Shown here: in pieces, positions 25,944 to 34,011 of the stretch
How positions within the stretch are numbered: the first letter of the stretch is position 1
Layout: every line of letters begins with the position of its first letter
Source of the DNA: SPJN01 sp965229935
GTDB taxonomy: Bacteria; Pseudomonadota; Alphaproteobacteria; SPJN01
NCBI GenBank assembly: GCA_965229935.1
Contig: CBDDKB010000002.1
Location: forward strand, 2,480,001 to 2,544,000
Direction of reading: 5' to 3'
DNA: 64,000 nucleotides
Position numbers and translations under genes: made by a program
Notes under the pieces: generated by a model
The model's input: the letters and a program-made list of their open reading frames with translations, nothing else
Databases searched by the model: none
Told to the model about the DNA's origin: nothing

Positions 25944-27404
25944 TTACGTCCCGCAAAATGTTTGGTAGACACGCTCGCTGGGTGCTGGCGGGGACTTGTA
26001 TGGCGCGAACTCAGCCTTATCAGCATAGGGCTCCTCCAGTGCCGCCAAAAGATTTTGCAGCGGGTTGAGGTCACCTTCATTCGCAGCGCTTAATGCCTGT
26101 TCGACATTATGGTTCCGCGGAATAAGGACCGGGTTGTTTCGCGCCATCATGTGATGGGCTGCATCAGCAGGTTGTTGGTTCTGATCGCGCCTTTGGGTCC
26201 ATTGCTGATGCCAATCAGTGAACGGTTTTGACTGGTAAATCTCAGCACCCAATAAATTATCATAGGTCAGGTCGTAGAAACTGTTTGTGTAATCCGCGCC
26301 ATGCTTCTGCATCCAATCAAGCAGGTCGGTGATTAGCTTAGCATCGCCTTCTTGCGCGCCATCAAGGCCAAGCTTATGGCGCATCATGGTCAGCCATTTT
26401 TGCTCATAAAGCGGGGCGAATTTGTTCAGTTCGCTTTCTGCAAGTTTGACTGCCTGTGCCGTGTCATCATCAATAAGGGGCAGTAATGTTTCTGCCAACC
26501 TCGTCAGATTCCACAGAGCTATTTTCGGCTGATTGCCATAGGCATAGCGGCCCATATGATCGATCGAGCTGAAAACCGTTTGGGGGTCAAACGCATCCAT
26601 AAAGGCACAAGGGCCAAAATCAATTGCCTCACCAGACAGGGTCATATTGTCTGTGTTCATCACCCCATGGATGAAGCCGACGCGCATCCAATGAACGATC
26701 AGGTCTGCCTGCCGTTCCATCACTGCCGCCAGCAGCGCTAAAGCCTTGTTCGGACTTTCTTCAAGGTCTGGATAGTGGCGCGCGATCGTGTAGGCAAGCA
26801 ATCCGTCAAGCCCAGCCTTGTCGCCATGATGTGCCGCAAACTGAAATGTGCCAAACCGAATGTGAGAGGCGGCAACCCGCGTTAATATCGCGCCGGGTAG
26901 AACCGCGTCACGCATGACAGGCTCCCCCGTTGCCACAACAGCAAGGCTGCGCGTCGTCGGTATGCCCAAATGATAGAGCGCCTCTGAAATAATAAACTCA
27001 CGCAACATGGGGCCGAGGGCCGCCTTGCCGTCGCCCCCGCGTGAGAATGGCGTGCGGCCTGACCCTTTGAACTGAATGTCAAACCGATCGCCATTTGGGG
27101 TGACATGTTCCCCCAACAAATGGGCGCGCCCATCCCCCAATATTGTAAAGTTCCCGAACTGGTGGCCGGCATAGGCCTGGGCAAGGGGGGAGGCGCCCAT
27201 AGGCACCTGATTGCCAGAGAATAAGGCGGCCTGCTGGTCAATCGACAGGCCTGACAAATCGACCCCAAGCTGCGCAGCAAGCGCATGGTTCACGATAACA
27301 AGCTGGGGTGCCGCCACACTGTCAGGCGCAGCTTCGGCAAAAAAATGCGGGGCAAGGCTTGTGTAGGTCGTATCGAAATTAAATGGCGTGTTCGGTGCGG
27401 TCAT
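25944..27404 (-). CDS. selO: SelO-family protein adenylyltransferase (YdiU-like)
   Basis: A 486-residue pseudokinase-fold enzyme that transfers AMP from ATP to Ser/Thr/Tyr residues of target proteins, linked to redox stress. Seen: LAQAYAGHQFGNFTILGDGRAHLLGE (split here as AYAGHQFGNF and GDGRAHLLGE), the FKGSGRTPFSRGGDGKAALG loop with nucleotide-binding Lys/Arg, and the metal site GVMNTDNMTLSGEAIDFGP. The conserved cysteine three residues from the C-terminus (FCGT) sits where eukaryotic SelO has selenocysteine; here it is encoded by TGC. Convergent with nasS, 32 bases apart; no functional tie to the nitrate genes is apparent. Confidence 0.94.
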   Translation of the reverse strand: MTAPNTPFNFDTTYTSLAPHFFAEAAPDSVAAPQLVIVNHALAAQLGVDLSGLSIDQQAALFSGNQVPMGASPLAQAYAGHQFGNFTILGDGRAHLLGEHVTPNGDRFDIQFKGSGRTPFSRGGDGKAALGPMLREFIISEALYHLGIPTTRSLAVVATGEPVMRDAVLPGAILTRVAASHIRFGTFQFAAHHGDKAGLDGLLAYTIARHYPDLEESPNKALALLAAVMERQADLIVHWMRVGFIHGVMNTDNMTLSGEAIDFGPCAFMDAFDPQTVFSSIDHMGRYAYGNQPKIALWNLTRLAETLLPLIDDDTAQAVKLAESELNKFAPLYEQKWLTMMRHKLGLDGAQEGDAKLITDLLDWMQKHGADYTNSFYDLTYDNLLGAEIYQSKPFTDWHQQWTQRRDQNQQPADAAHHMMARNNPVLIPRNHNVEQALSAANEGDLNPLQNLLAALEEPYADKAEFAPYKSPPAPSERVYQTFCGT

Positions 27405-27502
27405 GGATGGAGTTTAGCGTTCCAAGCGGGTCTTTGAACAGCCCTAAGCGGCACGACATGACCCTTTTGACGAGAGGGCGCTGATTTGCTCAGGCCGTTG
27501 GG

Positions 27503-27814
27503 TCAGAAATGATCGTCGCGCAGAACCTCAACCTCTGACAGGCAAACAATGCCAATCTGTCGTTTCAGGATCGGTGCCGTAAGCTCCAGAATTGCGTCCT
27601 TCATACTGTCGTCAACAATGCAAAGCACAACCACCATGCGGCCTGCATCAATGATTTGTCCATCGCGTGACCAGGAACCGTCAATGCCTTTACCGGAAAG
27701 GGCGGGCATGACGGTATAGCCCGTCACCCCCGCCTCATCCAAACTTTGCGTCAGGCGGCGGACGATGGGGGCCTCAACAACATACTCGATACGCAGTTTC
27801 TTATAGGTTTTCAT
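27503..27814 (-). CDS. sbtB: PII-like signalling protein, SbtB-like
   Basis: A 103-residue GlnB-fold protein: beta-alpha-beta start (KLRIEYVVEAPIVRRLTQSL), GVTGYTVMPALSGKG leading into a T-loop (about residues 38-55, containing DGSWSRDG), GRMVVVLCIVDDS, and a C-terminal GIVCLSEVEVL strand. It lacks the C-terminal Cys-containing R-loop of cyanobacterial SbtB. It begins seven bases after the SbtA-like transporter gene; SbtB proteins bind adenine nucleotides and plug or regulate SbtA. The pairing makes the assignment strong despite low overall conservation. Confidence 0.85.
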   Translation of the reverse strand: MKTYKKLRIEYVVEAPIVRRLTQSLDEAGVTGYTVMPALSGKGIDGSWSRDGQIIDAGRMVVVLCIVDDSMKDAILELTAPILKRQIGIVCLSEVEVLRDDHF

Positions 27815-27821
27815 GATCTGC

Positions 27822-28802
27822 TTAACCTCCGGTCGTCAGCAAGGTTGCCAGTCCCAAATATAGCGGCAAACCAATCGTCAGGTTAAAGGGGAATGTGATG
27901 CCAATGGACAGGGGCAGATAAATCCCTGCCCGCGCTTCGGGTAATGCCAGCCGCATGGCAGCAGGTACCGCAATGTATGAGGCACTTGCCGCCAATGTGA
28001 TCAGCAGCATGCTGCCGCCTGTCGATAGGGGCAACACCATAACCAGCGGTGCCGCGATTGCCGCGCCGATCAGCGGCATCGCCAGGCCCCATGCCATGAC
28101 CTTCGGGGACAGGGCCCCCTTGGCCTGCATAAGCCCGCGTCCAGCCAGCAATCCCATATCAAGCAAGAACAGGCACAACACGCCCTTAAACGGGTCAACG
28201 GCAAATGGCTTAATCGCCTCGTACCCCTCAGGGCCGGTGATCCAGCCGATGAAAAACGCGCCGACCAGCAGGACAACAGATCCATTGGTTGCCGCTTCTT
28301 TCAGTGCGCTTGACTGACCATCGCTGGCAATCCCGTGTCGGCGGGCAAGCCACAGGGCCGTTAGGATCGCGGGGGCTTCCATCACGGCGGCGGCGGCGAC
28401 CATATATCCTTCATAGCCGACGGATTGATCTGCCAAAAGTTCTGTCGCAGCAACGAATGTAACGATAGAGATTGAGCCATAGCACCCCGCAATGGCGGCA
28501 AGGTCAGCAATGGGCAGATTGGTCGTCCGCCGCATCAACGTAAAGGCGATAAGCGGCATTAAAAAACTTAGCGCCGCAGCAGCGGTCAGCGTGACGATCA
28601 GGTTGAAACCATCAACACCATTTGCCAGTTCTGCGCCGCCTTTAAAGCCGATGGCCAGCATCAGATAAAGCGCCATGCCTTTGGCGATGGCTTCGGGGAT
28701 AGACAGGTCTGACTTGATGAAAGACGCGCCAAGCCCCAAGGCGAAAAACAGCGCCATGGGGGTCAGCAGATTGGAACTTGCCAAGGCAATCGCAGTTTCC
28801 AT
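27822..28802 (-). CDS. sbtA: Sodium-dependent bicarbonate transporter family (SbtA-like, DUF897)
   Basis: A 326-residue inner-membrane protein with about ten hydrophobic segments arranged as two inverted halves. Family marks include LGLGASFIKSDLSIPEAIAK near the N-terminus and ITLAASASYIAVPAAMRLAL in the second half, around the Na+/HCO3- site known from cyanobacterial SbtA. It is shorter than cyanobacterial SbtA (about 370 residues) because the cytoplasmic loop is reduced. Third-party evidence is its context: nhaA 11 bases upstream and an SbtB-like PII gene 7 bases downstream. Bicarbonate as substrate is inferred from the family. Confidence 0.88.
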   Translation of the reverse strand: METAIALASSNLLTPMALFFALGLGASFIKSDLSIPEAIAKGMALYLMLAIGFKGGAELANGVDGFNLIVTLTAAAALSFLMPLIAFTLMRRTTNLPIADLAAIAGCYGSISIVTFVAATELLADQSVGYEGYMVAAAAVMEAPAILTALWLARRHGIASDGQSSALKEAATNGSVVLLVGAFFIGWITGPEGYEAIKPFAVDPFKGVLCLFLLDMGLLAGRGLMQAKGALSPKVMAWGLAMPLIGAAIAAPLVMVLPLSTGGSMLLITLAASASYIAVPAAMRLALPEARAGIYLPLSIGITFPFNLTIGLPLYLGLATLLTTGG

Positions 28803-28813
28803 GTTTAATGGTC

Positions 28814-30022
28814 CTAACTATTTGCCACGGGTGCAGACGTTTGGGATTGTGTATCTGCCGTTTTGGGTATGGCGGCGCGCAGTACCAAATAGCCGACCAC
28901 ACCACAAACCAATGATCCAGACAAAACACCGATCCTGATCTGGGTTGCCATTTCAGGTGAACTGAATGCCAGCATGCCGATGAACAGGCTCATGGTAAAG
29001 CCGATACCGGCCAGCATGCTTGCCCCTGCCAATAGTTTCCAGTTCAGGGTTGGGTCGATGGTGGCCAGCCCAAGCCGTTTCGCCAACCAACATAGTGATA
29101 GAATGCCGACAGGCTTACCAATGATAAGGCCAAGGGCAATGCCGATCGGAACAGGCTGGGCAAAGGTGGCAAAGCTGATGCCACCCAGTGCAACCCCGGC
29201 ATTGGCGAACGCGAACACCGGCAGGATCATAAACACCACCCAAGGATGCAGCGCGTGTTCAAGCGTTTCGCTGGGGCGTTTTTTGATATTGCCCTGACCA
29301 TTGACCGTCAGCGGGATGGCAAGTGCGGTGACCACACCGGCCAAGGTTGCGTGAACGCCAGACTTCAGCACACAGACCCAGATAAAGGCGCCGATCAACA
29401 GATAGGCGGCGGTTGAGGCAACATGAAGCCTGTTCAGAACAATCAGCCCGGCAATGCCCAAAGCGGCAAGCCCAAGTGCCAGCAATGACACATCGGCCGT
29501 GTAAAACAAGGCGATAATGATAATGGCGCCAAGGTCATCGACAATGGCCAGCGTCAACAAAAAGGTTCTTAGCGCTACCGGCAGGCCCTTACCCAGCAGG
29601 GCTAGAACGCCAAGTGCAAAGGCAATATCGGTTGCCGCAGGGATGGCCCAGCCGTTTAGATTTTCCGGGCTGTTCAGATTGAACAGTACATAGATCAGGG
29701 CGGGGGCCGCCATACCGCCAATGGCGCCCGCCAATGGCAGGGCGGCGGTTTTGGGGTCGGACAGCTTGCCCTCAAGAACTTCCCTCTTAATCTCAAGCCC
29801 GACCAACAAAAAGAAGATCGCCATCAACAGGTCGTTGATCCACAGAATAAGCGGTTTGTCCAAGGCCCAATTGCCAATTCCGACAAAAAAGGGCGTGGTC
29901 AGCAGACTGTCATATAGGGGGGCGAGGGGGGAGTTATCCAGCCCGATGGCAATAATGGCCGCAAATAAAAGCAGCATGCCAGGAAAGGCTTCATGATGCG
30001 TTATTCGTTTCAATTGAGACAT
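28814..30022 (-). CDS. nhaA: Na+/H+ antiporter NhaA
   Basis: Exports Na+ (or Li+) in exchange for H+ across the inner membrane. About 402 residues, 12 TM segments. Key residues are visible: PAATDIAFALGVLALLG with the TM4 Asp, AIVDDLGAIIIIALFYT with the paired Asp163/Asp164 equivalents, and the early INDLLMAIFFLLVGLEIKRE block. Start ATG 30022 is preferred over TTG 30049 because AAAGGCGG precedes it and the protein then begins as usual before HHEAFPGMLLL. First gene of the nhaA-sbtA-sbtB operon. Confidence 0.95.
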   Translation of the reverse strand: MSQLKRITHHEAFPGMLLLFAAIIAIGLDNSPLAPLYDSLLTTPFFVGIGNWALDKPLILWINDLLMAIFFLLVGLEIKREVLEGKLSDPKTAALPLAGAIGGMAAPALIYVLFNLNSPENLNGWAIPAATDIAFALGVLALLGKGLPVALRTFLLTLAIVDDLGAIIIIALFYTADVSLLALGLAALGIAGLIVLNRLHVASTAAYLLIGAFIWVCVLKSGVHATLAGVVTALAIPLTVNGQGNIKKRPSETLEHALHPWVVFMILPVFAFANAGVALGGISFATFAQPVPIGIALGLIIGKPVGILSLCWLAKRLGLATIDPTLNWKLLAGASMLAGIGFTMSLFIGMLAFSSPEMATQIRIGVLSGSLVCGVVGYLVLRAAIPKTADTQSQTSAPVANS

Positions 30023-30067
30023 AAAAACCGCCTTTATTATCAAAACCACTATAAAATATCATAAACA

Positions 30068-30095
30068 TACATAATAAACTAATAACAGATGTCAA
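30068..30095 (-). promoter_or_regulatory. Probable promoter of the nhaA-sbtA-sbtB operon
   Basis: On the minus strand a perfect TTGACA (30090-30095) is followed after 16 bases by TATGTA (30068-30073), in an AT-rich stretch just upstream of nhaA. Hexamer quality and position are good; unproven. Confidence 0.5.
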
Positions 30096-30096
30096 C

Positions 30097-30124
30097 TTGC
30101 ATAAATGGCACAATGTGATATTTT
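30097..30124 (+). promoter_or_regulatory. Possible promoter of the small HTH gene
   Basis: TTGCAT (30097-30102) and TATTTT (30119-30124) with a 16-base spacer lie 31 bases before the HTH start. It is back-to-back with the nhaA promoter, so a protein bound here could control both directions. Confidence 0.4.
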
Positions 30125-30154
30125 GCGAGCGAATCGAGTTTTTAAGAGGACAAC

Positions 30155-30355
30155 ATGCTCTCTCGCCCACTTTTAACAGTGCATGAGGTGGCCGATCTGC
30201 TGAAGGTGAAGGAAAGCACCATCAGGCAGTGGATCAAGGCTGACGAACTGCGCGCCATAAAATTTGGCAAGGAATGGCGCGTCGCGCATAAGGACCTTGA
30301 GGCCTATCTGAACGCGCATGCGAACAAGCCTGCTGACGCAACCGCTGGTGAATAG
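30155..30355 (+). CDS. Small excisionase/MerR-like helix-turn-helix DNA-binding protein
   Basis: A 66-residue single-domain protein of the HTH_17 (excisionase, BldC-like) type: LLTVHEVADLLKVKESTIRQ forms the helix-turn-helix and WIKADELRAIKFGKEWRVA the wing, then DLEAYL. It has no integrase or phage gene nearby, so it is more likely a transcription factor than an Xis. It is divergent from nhaA, sharing the promoter region, and is the obvious candidate regulator of nhaA-sbtA-sbtB. A terminator follows directly. Confidence 0.85.
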   Translation: MLSRPLLTVHEVADLLKVKESTIRQWIKADELRAIKFGKEWRVAHKDLEAYLNAHANKPADATAGE

Positions 30356-30375
30356 CGGGGCCAATTCTGTCTGAT

Positions 30376-30409
30376 AAAGGGGCCCGGCCTTGTCGGCTGC
30401 CCTTTTTTT
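30376..30409 (+). terminator. Rho-independent terminator after the HTH gene
   Basis: AAAGGG (30376-30381) pairs with CCCTTT near 30400-30405, with inner GCC/GGC pairs and a seven-base T-run ending at 30409. It isolates the small HTH gene from the downstream VOC gene. Confidence 0.75.
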
Positions 30410-30470
30410 GCCGATGATGGGGCATCTTCCATCTCGGCGTGAGCCAATCACAAAAAAGCAGATTGCACCA

Positions 30471-31022
30471 ATGACAGCATCACAAACCAGCCCGCGCCTA
30501 ACATTATCCCACACCACAATGGCCGCCAAAAATCTGGACGACTTATTGGCCTTTTATTGTGATGTATTGGGCTTTCACGTTACCAATCGCGGTGAAGTGC
30601 CCGGTGGCGGGCGGATGGCCTTTATCAGCCAAGACCCGGAAAATCATCATCAGATTGTGCTGATTGACGGTATGGAAACGCCTGATCGTCAATTCGTGAT
30701 GGCTGACCATCTTGCCTTTCGCACTGGCACATTAGACGATTTGCGTGTCTTGCGCGCCAAACTGATAGAGGCAAAGGTCGATCCTATTTTGCCCATCAGT
30801 CATGGCAATGCCTGGTCATTATATTTTAGCGACCCAGAAGGAAATGGGCTGGAATGTTTTATCGATTCCCCTTTCCATGTGGCGCAACCCTTTGCAGAAG
30901 GGTTCGATCTTGATCAAAGCGATGACGAGATTGTGGAGGCAACGCGATCAAGACTTTCCGGCGAAGCGGAATTTCAGCCAATGTCTGACTGGCAGCAGGC
31001 CTTTGCCCGCAAGCTGGATTGA
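30471..31022 (+). CDS. VOC-superfamily (glyoxalase / extradiol dioxygenase-like) protein
   Basis: A 183-residue vicinal-oxygen-chelate protein with two beta-alpha-beta-beta-beta modules: LTLSHTTMAAKNLDDLLAFY starts module 1 with a metal-ligand His, ADHLAFRTGTLDDL starts module 2 with another His, and YFSDPEGNGLECFID carries the terminal Glu ligand. The pattern His, His, Glu is complete. Members include glyoxalases, fosfomycin-resistance enzymes and ring-cleavage dioxygenases; substrate cannot be assigned. Start ATG 30471. Downstream in the same direction lie an ADC-like protein (57 bases) and an esterase (49 bases), possibly an operon. Confidence 0.82.
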   Translation: MTASQTSPRLTLSHTTMAAKNLDDLLAFYCDVLGFHVTNRGEVPGGGRMAFISQDPENHHQIVLIDGMETPDRQFVMADHLAFRTGTLDDLRVLRAKLIEAKVDPILPISHGNAWSLYFSDPEGNGLECFIDSPFHVAQPFAEGFDLDQSDDEIVEATRSRLSGEAEFQPMSDWQQAFARKLD

Positions 31023-31079
31023 ATTCTTGAAAAGTAGATGCGTCTGCGTGCCCGCACGTCAGACTGTGGGGGAAGTTGC

Positions 31080-31922
31080 GTGACATCAGATCACATCATG
31101 TTCAAGGACCACCCTTTAAGGGGGGAGGTGGCCTTGCCAACAGGCCCGGCACCCACGCCCTATCATGTATATGATGGGGACGGGCTTTCTATTTTTGGGC
31201 GTGTTGATCCCAAGGCAGTTTCAGATGTTTTCGCGGGCGAAGATGTATATCCCGTCACTTACAAGGACGGGTCTGTCGCCGCCGGGTTTATCTTTGCTGA
31301 TTTCCGCAGCGCAAGCATGGGCCCCCATCGGGAGCTGCAATTTTTCATCCTATCGAGTTTTAAAGCGGGGGAGGAGATTGATAGCCGCCCCATGTCGCTG
31401 CCGCTTGCAATGGCGCTGAAACCTGACTGGGGCACGCTGTGCGTCAAGCTGTGGAATGATGACCGATCTGTCATCGCCTATAATAATGATTATCTTGGTT
31501 TGAATGCGTCCTATGCGGATTTCGATGTGTCTATTGGGGCAGGTGATCACGCCATCACCCTTAATATCAGTGATGAGGGGCAGGCGCCAATCCTGTCGGC
31601 GGATATACGCGGGCTGAAATCAAGCGCACCCTCCGCCATGTGGGAAATGCTGCGCATTGCAGGGTTCAAGAAGATGATGAGCCTTGGCCGACAGCCCTAT
31701 TTTCGCGGCAGTGTGATCAACCGCAAAAGTGATGTACTGCCCGCAAACAGACAGGCACCGATCCTAACCTCGTCTGATCGATCCGTGTCGCGATTTTGGG
31801 ACGCAGGATCCCATAGCCTGACTGTCCACCATGACATGATTGCCCAATTGGGGTTTGAACCGCGCGCGGTACAACATATCAGCCCCTTTCGGTTTATTTA
31901 CCTGCACCCGGATGATGTATAA
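31080..31922 (+). CDS. Conserved hypothetical protein, possible acetoacetate-decarboxylase fold
   Basis: A 280-residue soluble protein that I do not recognise with certainty. The start is most likely GTG 31080, behind GGGGGAA at good spacing, rather than ATG 31038 with no ribosome binding site. The order of elements (YPVTYKDGSVAAGFIFADF, then SMGPHRELQFFILSSF, then NNDYLGLNASYADFDV, then a C-terminal beta-rich part) recalls the acetoacetate decarboxylase superfamily, where a Y/F-x-E motif and a GY/GL segment flank the active-site Lys. A clear Schiff-base Lys is not obvious. Lies between a VOC protein and a carboxylesterase. Confidence 0.5.
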   Translation: MTSDHIMFKDHPLRGEVALPTGPAPTPYHVYDGDGLSIFGRVDPKAVSDVFAGEDVYPVTYKDGSVAAGFIFADFRSASMGPHRELQFFILSSFKAGEEIDSRPMSLPLAMALKPDWGTLCVKLWNDDRSVIAYNNDYLGLNASYADFDVSIGAGDHAITLNISDEGQAPILSADIRGLKSSAPSAMWEMLRIAGFKKMMSLGRQPYFRGSVINRKSDVLPANRQAPILTSSDRSVSRFWDAGSHSLTVHHDMIAQLGFEPRAVQHISPFRFIYLHPDDV

Positions 31923-31971
31923 GGCTATTATCCAGTGAAAATCTGACAGTGTTATTTGGGGCTATAGGTAA

Positions 31972-33519
31972 ATGAGCATGGTGACAATCGCGCAAGGTGT
32001 GCTTGCGGGTCGTGAACAGGACGGCATTCACAATTTTAAGAATATCCCCTACGCGGCACCTATTGCGGGCGAAAACCGCTGGCTGCCGCCCCAGGCACCT
32101 GAAAGCTGGACGGGCACCCGAGATGCCACCCGGATCGGCAATGCCTGCCCGCAAACCTCCAGCGCGCCAATCCGTCTATCGGGTCGCGCCGCGCAAAAAT
32201 TTATGCGCGCGATTGAGATGACGGGCCCACAAGGGGATGATTGCCTGAACCTGAATGTGTGGACGCCCGCGCCTGACCCGGATGCAAAACTGCCTGTCAT
32301 GGTGTGGATACATGGCGGTGCCTTTGTTACCGGGGCTGGCTCCATGCCGCTTTATGATGGCACGAATCTGGCCAAGAAAAACGTGGTCATGGTGTCGATC
32401 AATTACAGGCTTGGGGCGATGGGATCGTTCACTGCGCCCGGTCAGTTTGATGACGAGTTTTGTTGCCCCAATCGCGGCTTTGAAGATCAGCTCGCTGCCC
32501 TTAGATGGGTGCAGCAGAATATCAAACAGTTTGGCGGTGACCCTGATAATGTCACGATCTTTGGCGAATCTGCTGGCGGGCAAAGCATTGCGGTTTTGGT
32601 GGCAAGCCCGAAATCAAAGGGCCTGTTCAGGCGCGCGATAGCGCAAAGCGGCACGCCGGAATTTGGTACGTCGATTGATCATCATAAAAATTACGCCACC
32701 GATTTGTTGCAGGCCATGGACATTAAACCGGGGGACAGGGCTGCCCTGTCGGCACTGTCGGCCCAAGACACACTGCGTATGATGGCGATAGGGCGCAAAA
32801 TGCTGCGCCTTCAAAAAGGGGCGAAGGACCGATATGGCGACTTGGCGACCTATGGCAGTTTGGGCTGCGCCCATGGCACAGACCTAATGCCTGTTCCGGT
32901 TTTGGATGCCTTGGGCCAAGGCGCGGGCAAGGATATTGATTTGATGATCGGCACGGTCAAGGAAGATGGCCGCCTGTTCCCGCTGGTCATACCGGGACCT
33001 GAACCGGTGGCGGCCCGCCTATGCATGCGGATGATGAAAGGCATGATGGTGCCGCAAGATCGGCCCCGGCAGGTTTTTGCCAATTATAAGCGCGCGATGC
33101 CGGGGGTGTCCAACACGGCGATCCGTGGGCAAATTCTGACTGACTGCCTGTTCCGGCGCGGTAGTGTGCGAGCCGCCGAACATCATGCAAATCATGCGCC
33201 GGGGCGGACCTATCTTTATCAGTTTGATTGGACCTCGCCCGTGCCGGGGATCGGGGCCATGCATGGGTTGGACATGCCCTTTGTGATGCAGAACCTTGAA
33301 ACCTGCGCTGAGATTTTGGGTGATTTGGACCCCTTGCACGCGCTTGCCGACACAGTGTCAGACGCGTGGGTCAGTTTCGCCAAAACAGGCAAGCCAACCG
33401 CGACTATGCCGGATTGGCCCGCCTTTGATGCAGACAAACGGGCGACCATGATCTTTGATTCACAGATCAGCCTGCAGCATGATGTTGATCGCCCGATCCG
33501 GGATATTTGGTACGGCTAG
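31972..33519 (+). CDS. Type B carboxylesterase / lipase
   Basis: A 515-residue alpha/beta hydrolase that cleaves carboxylic esters. Catalytic serine is in FGESAGGQS (about residue 187), preceded by the oxyanion loop WIHGGAFVTGAG and the family signature GDDCLNLNVWTP; the acid/His end lies in GAMHGLDMPFVM. No signal peptide is seen, so cytoplasmic. It starts 49 bases after the unknown protein and converges with the ABA4-like gene, one base between stops. Substrate unknown, but type B esterases often act on lipophilic or aromatic esters, in keeping with the surrounding genes. Confidence 0.92.
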   Translation: MSMVTIAQGVLAGREQDGIHNFKNIPYAAPIAGENRWLPPQAPESWTGTRDATRIGNACPQTSSAPIRLSGRAAQKFMRAIEMTGPQGDDCLNLNVWTPAPDPDAKLPVMVWIHGGAFVTGAGSMPLYDGTNLAKKNVVMVSINYRLGAMGSFTAPGQFDDEFCCPNRGFEDQLAALRWVQQNIKQFGGDPDNVTIFGESAGGQSIAVLVASPKSKGLFRRAIAQSGTPEFGTSIDHHKNYATDLLQAMDIKPGDRAALSALSAQDTLRMMAIGRKMLRLQKGAKDRYGDLATYGSLGCAHGTDLMPVPVLDALGQGAGKDIDLMIGTVKEDGRLFPLVIPGPEPVAARLCMRMMKGMMVPQDRPRQVFANYKRAMPGVSNTAIRGQILTDCLFRRGSVRAAEHHANHAPGRTYLYQFDWTSPVPGIGAMHGLDMPFVMQNLETCAEILGDLDPLHALADTVSDAWVSFAKTGKPTATMPDWPAFDADKRATMIFDSQISLQHDVDRPIRDIWYG

Positions 33520-33520
33520 T

Positions 33521-33964
33521 TTATGCTGCTTTTGCCTCAGCCGTTGCCTGTTTCCCGGCAAATTGCCGAATGACCAGAAACAGCAACAATCCTGCCGGGC
33601 CAAGCATAAAGGTCAGGGGCAGGCAGGGCAGGACGAACCAAAAGGATATCCCGTCTTTCCGCGCGGTGGCGCAGATCCAGCCGCCGATAAATAAATCAAA
33701 CGCCAGAAAATGCACCCACCCGGCAAGGGCGGATTGTTCAGCGGTGAAAAGCTGCATCACCTCTGCCAATGTGCCAAAGCCGCCGCTGCTTTGCGTGGCG
33801 CTGGGGATCAAGACAAGCAACACATAGCCGAGGGATAGGATAGCGGGAATAAGCTTGCCGCCAATTTTGTCAGACAGGTCCGGCAGTTTTGGTGACGCCA
33901 AAAGCAATAGCCATCCCAACATGGCAATCATGCCTGCGATTGAAAATAAAAGTTCAAAATCCAT
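33521..33964 (-). CDS. ABA4-like (DUF4281) membrane protein
   Basis: A 147-residue protein with four hydrophobic segments. The family hallmark AGWVHFLAFDLFIGGWI (about 82-98), with conserved His, Asp and Trp, matches the DUF4281/ABA4-like family; plant ABA4 is required for neoxanthin formation, and bacterial members are of unknown role but often sit by carotenoid or lipid genes. Start chosen at ATG 33964 behind GGGGAA; a TTG four codons upstream is possible. No carotenoid gene is adjacent here. Confidence 0.78.
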   Translation of the reverse strand: MDFELLFSIAGMIAMLGWLLLLASPKLPDLSDKIGGKLIPAILSLGYVLLVLIPSATQSSGGFGTLAEVMQLFTAEQSALAGWVHFLAFDLFIGGWICATARKDGISFWFVLPCLPLTFMLGPAGLLLFLVIRQFAGKQATAEAKAA

Positions 33965-34011
33965 TTTGTTCCCCAATTCGTTTTTGATGGAGCCATTCGG
34001 CTCTTACCCCA

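Noticed and set aside
25944..25980. Selenocysteine insertion at the SelO C-terminus
   Set aside because: The critical codon is TGC (Cys), not TGA.
30155..30355. Phage excisionase and integrated element
   Set aside because: No integrase, no attachment-site repeats and no phage genes nearby.
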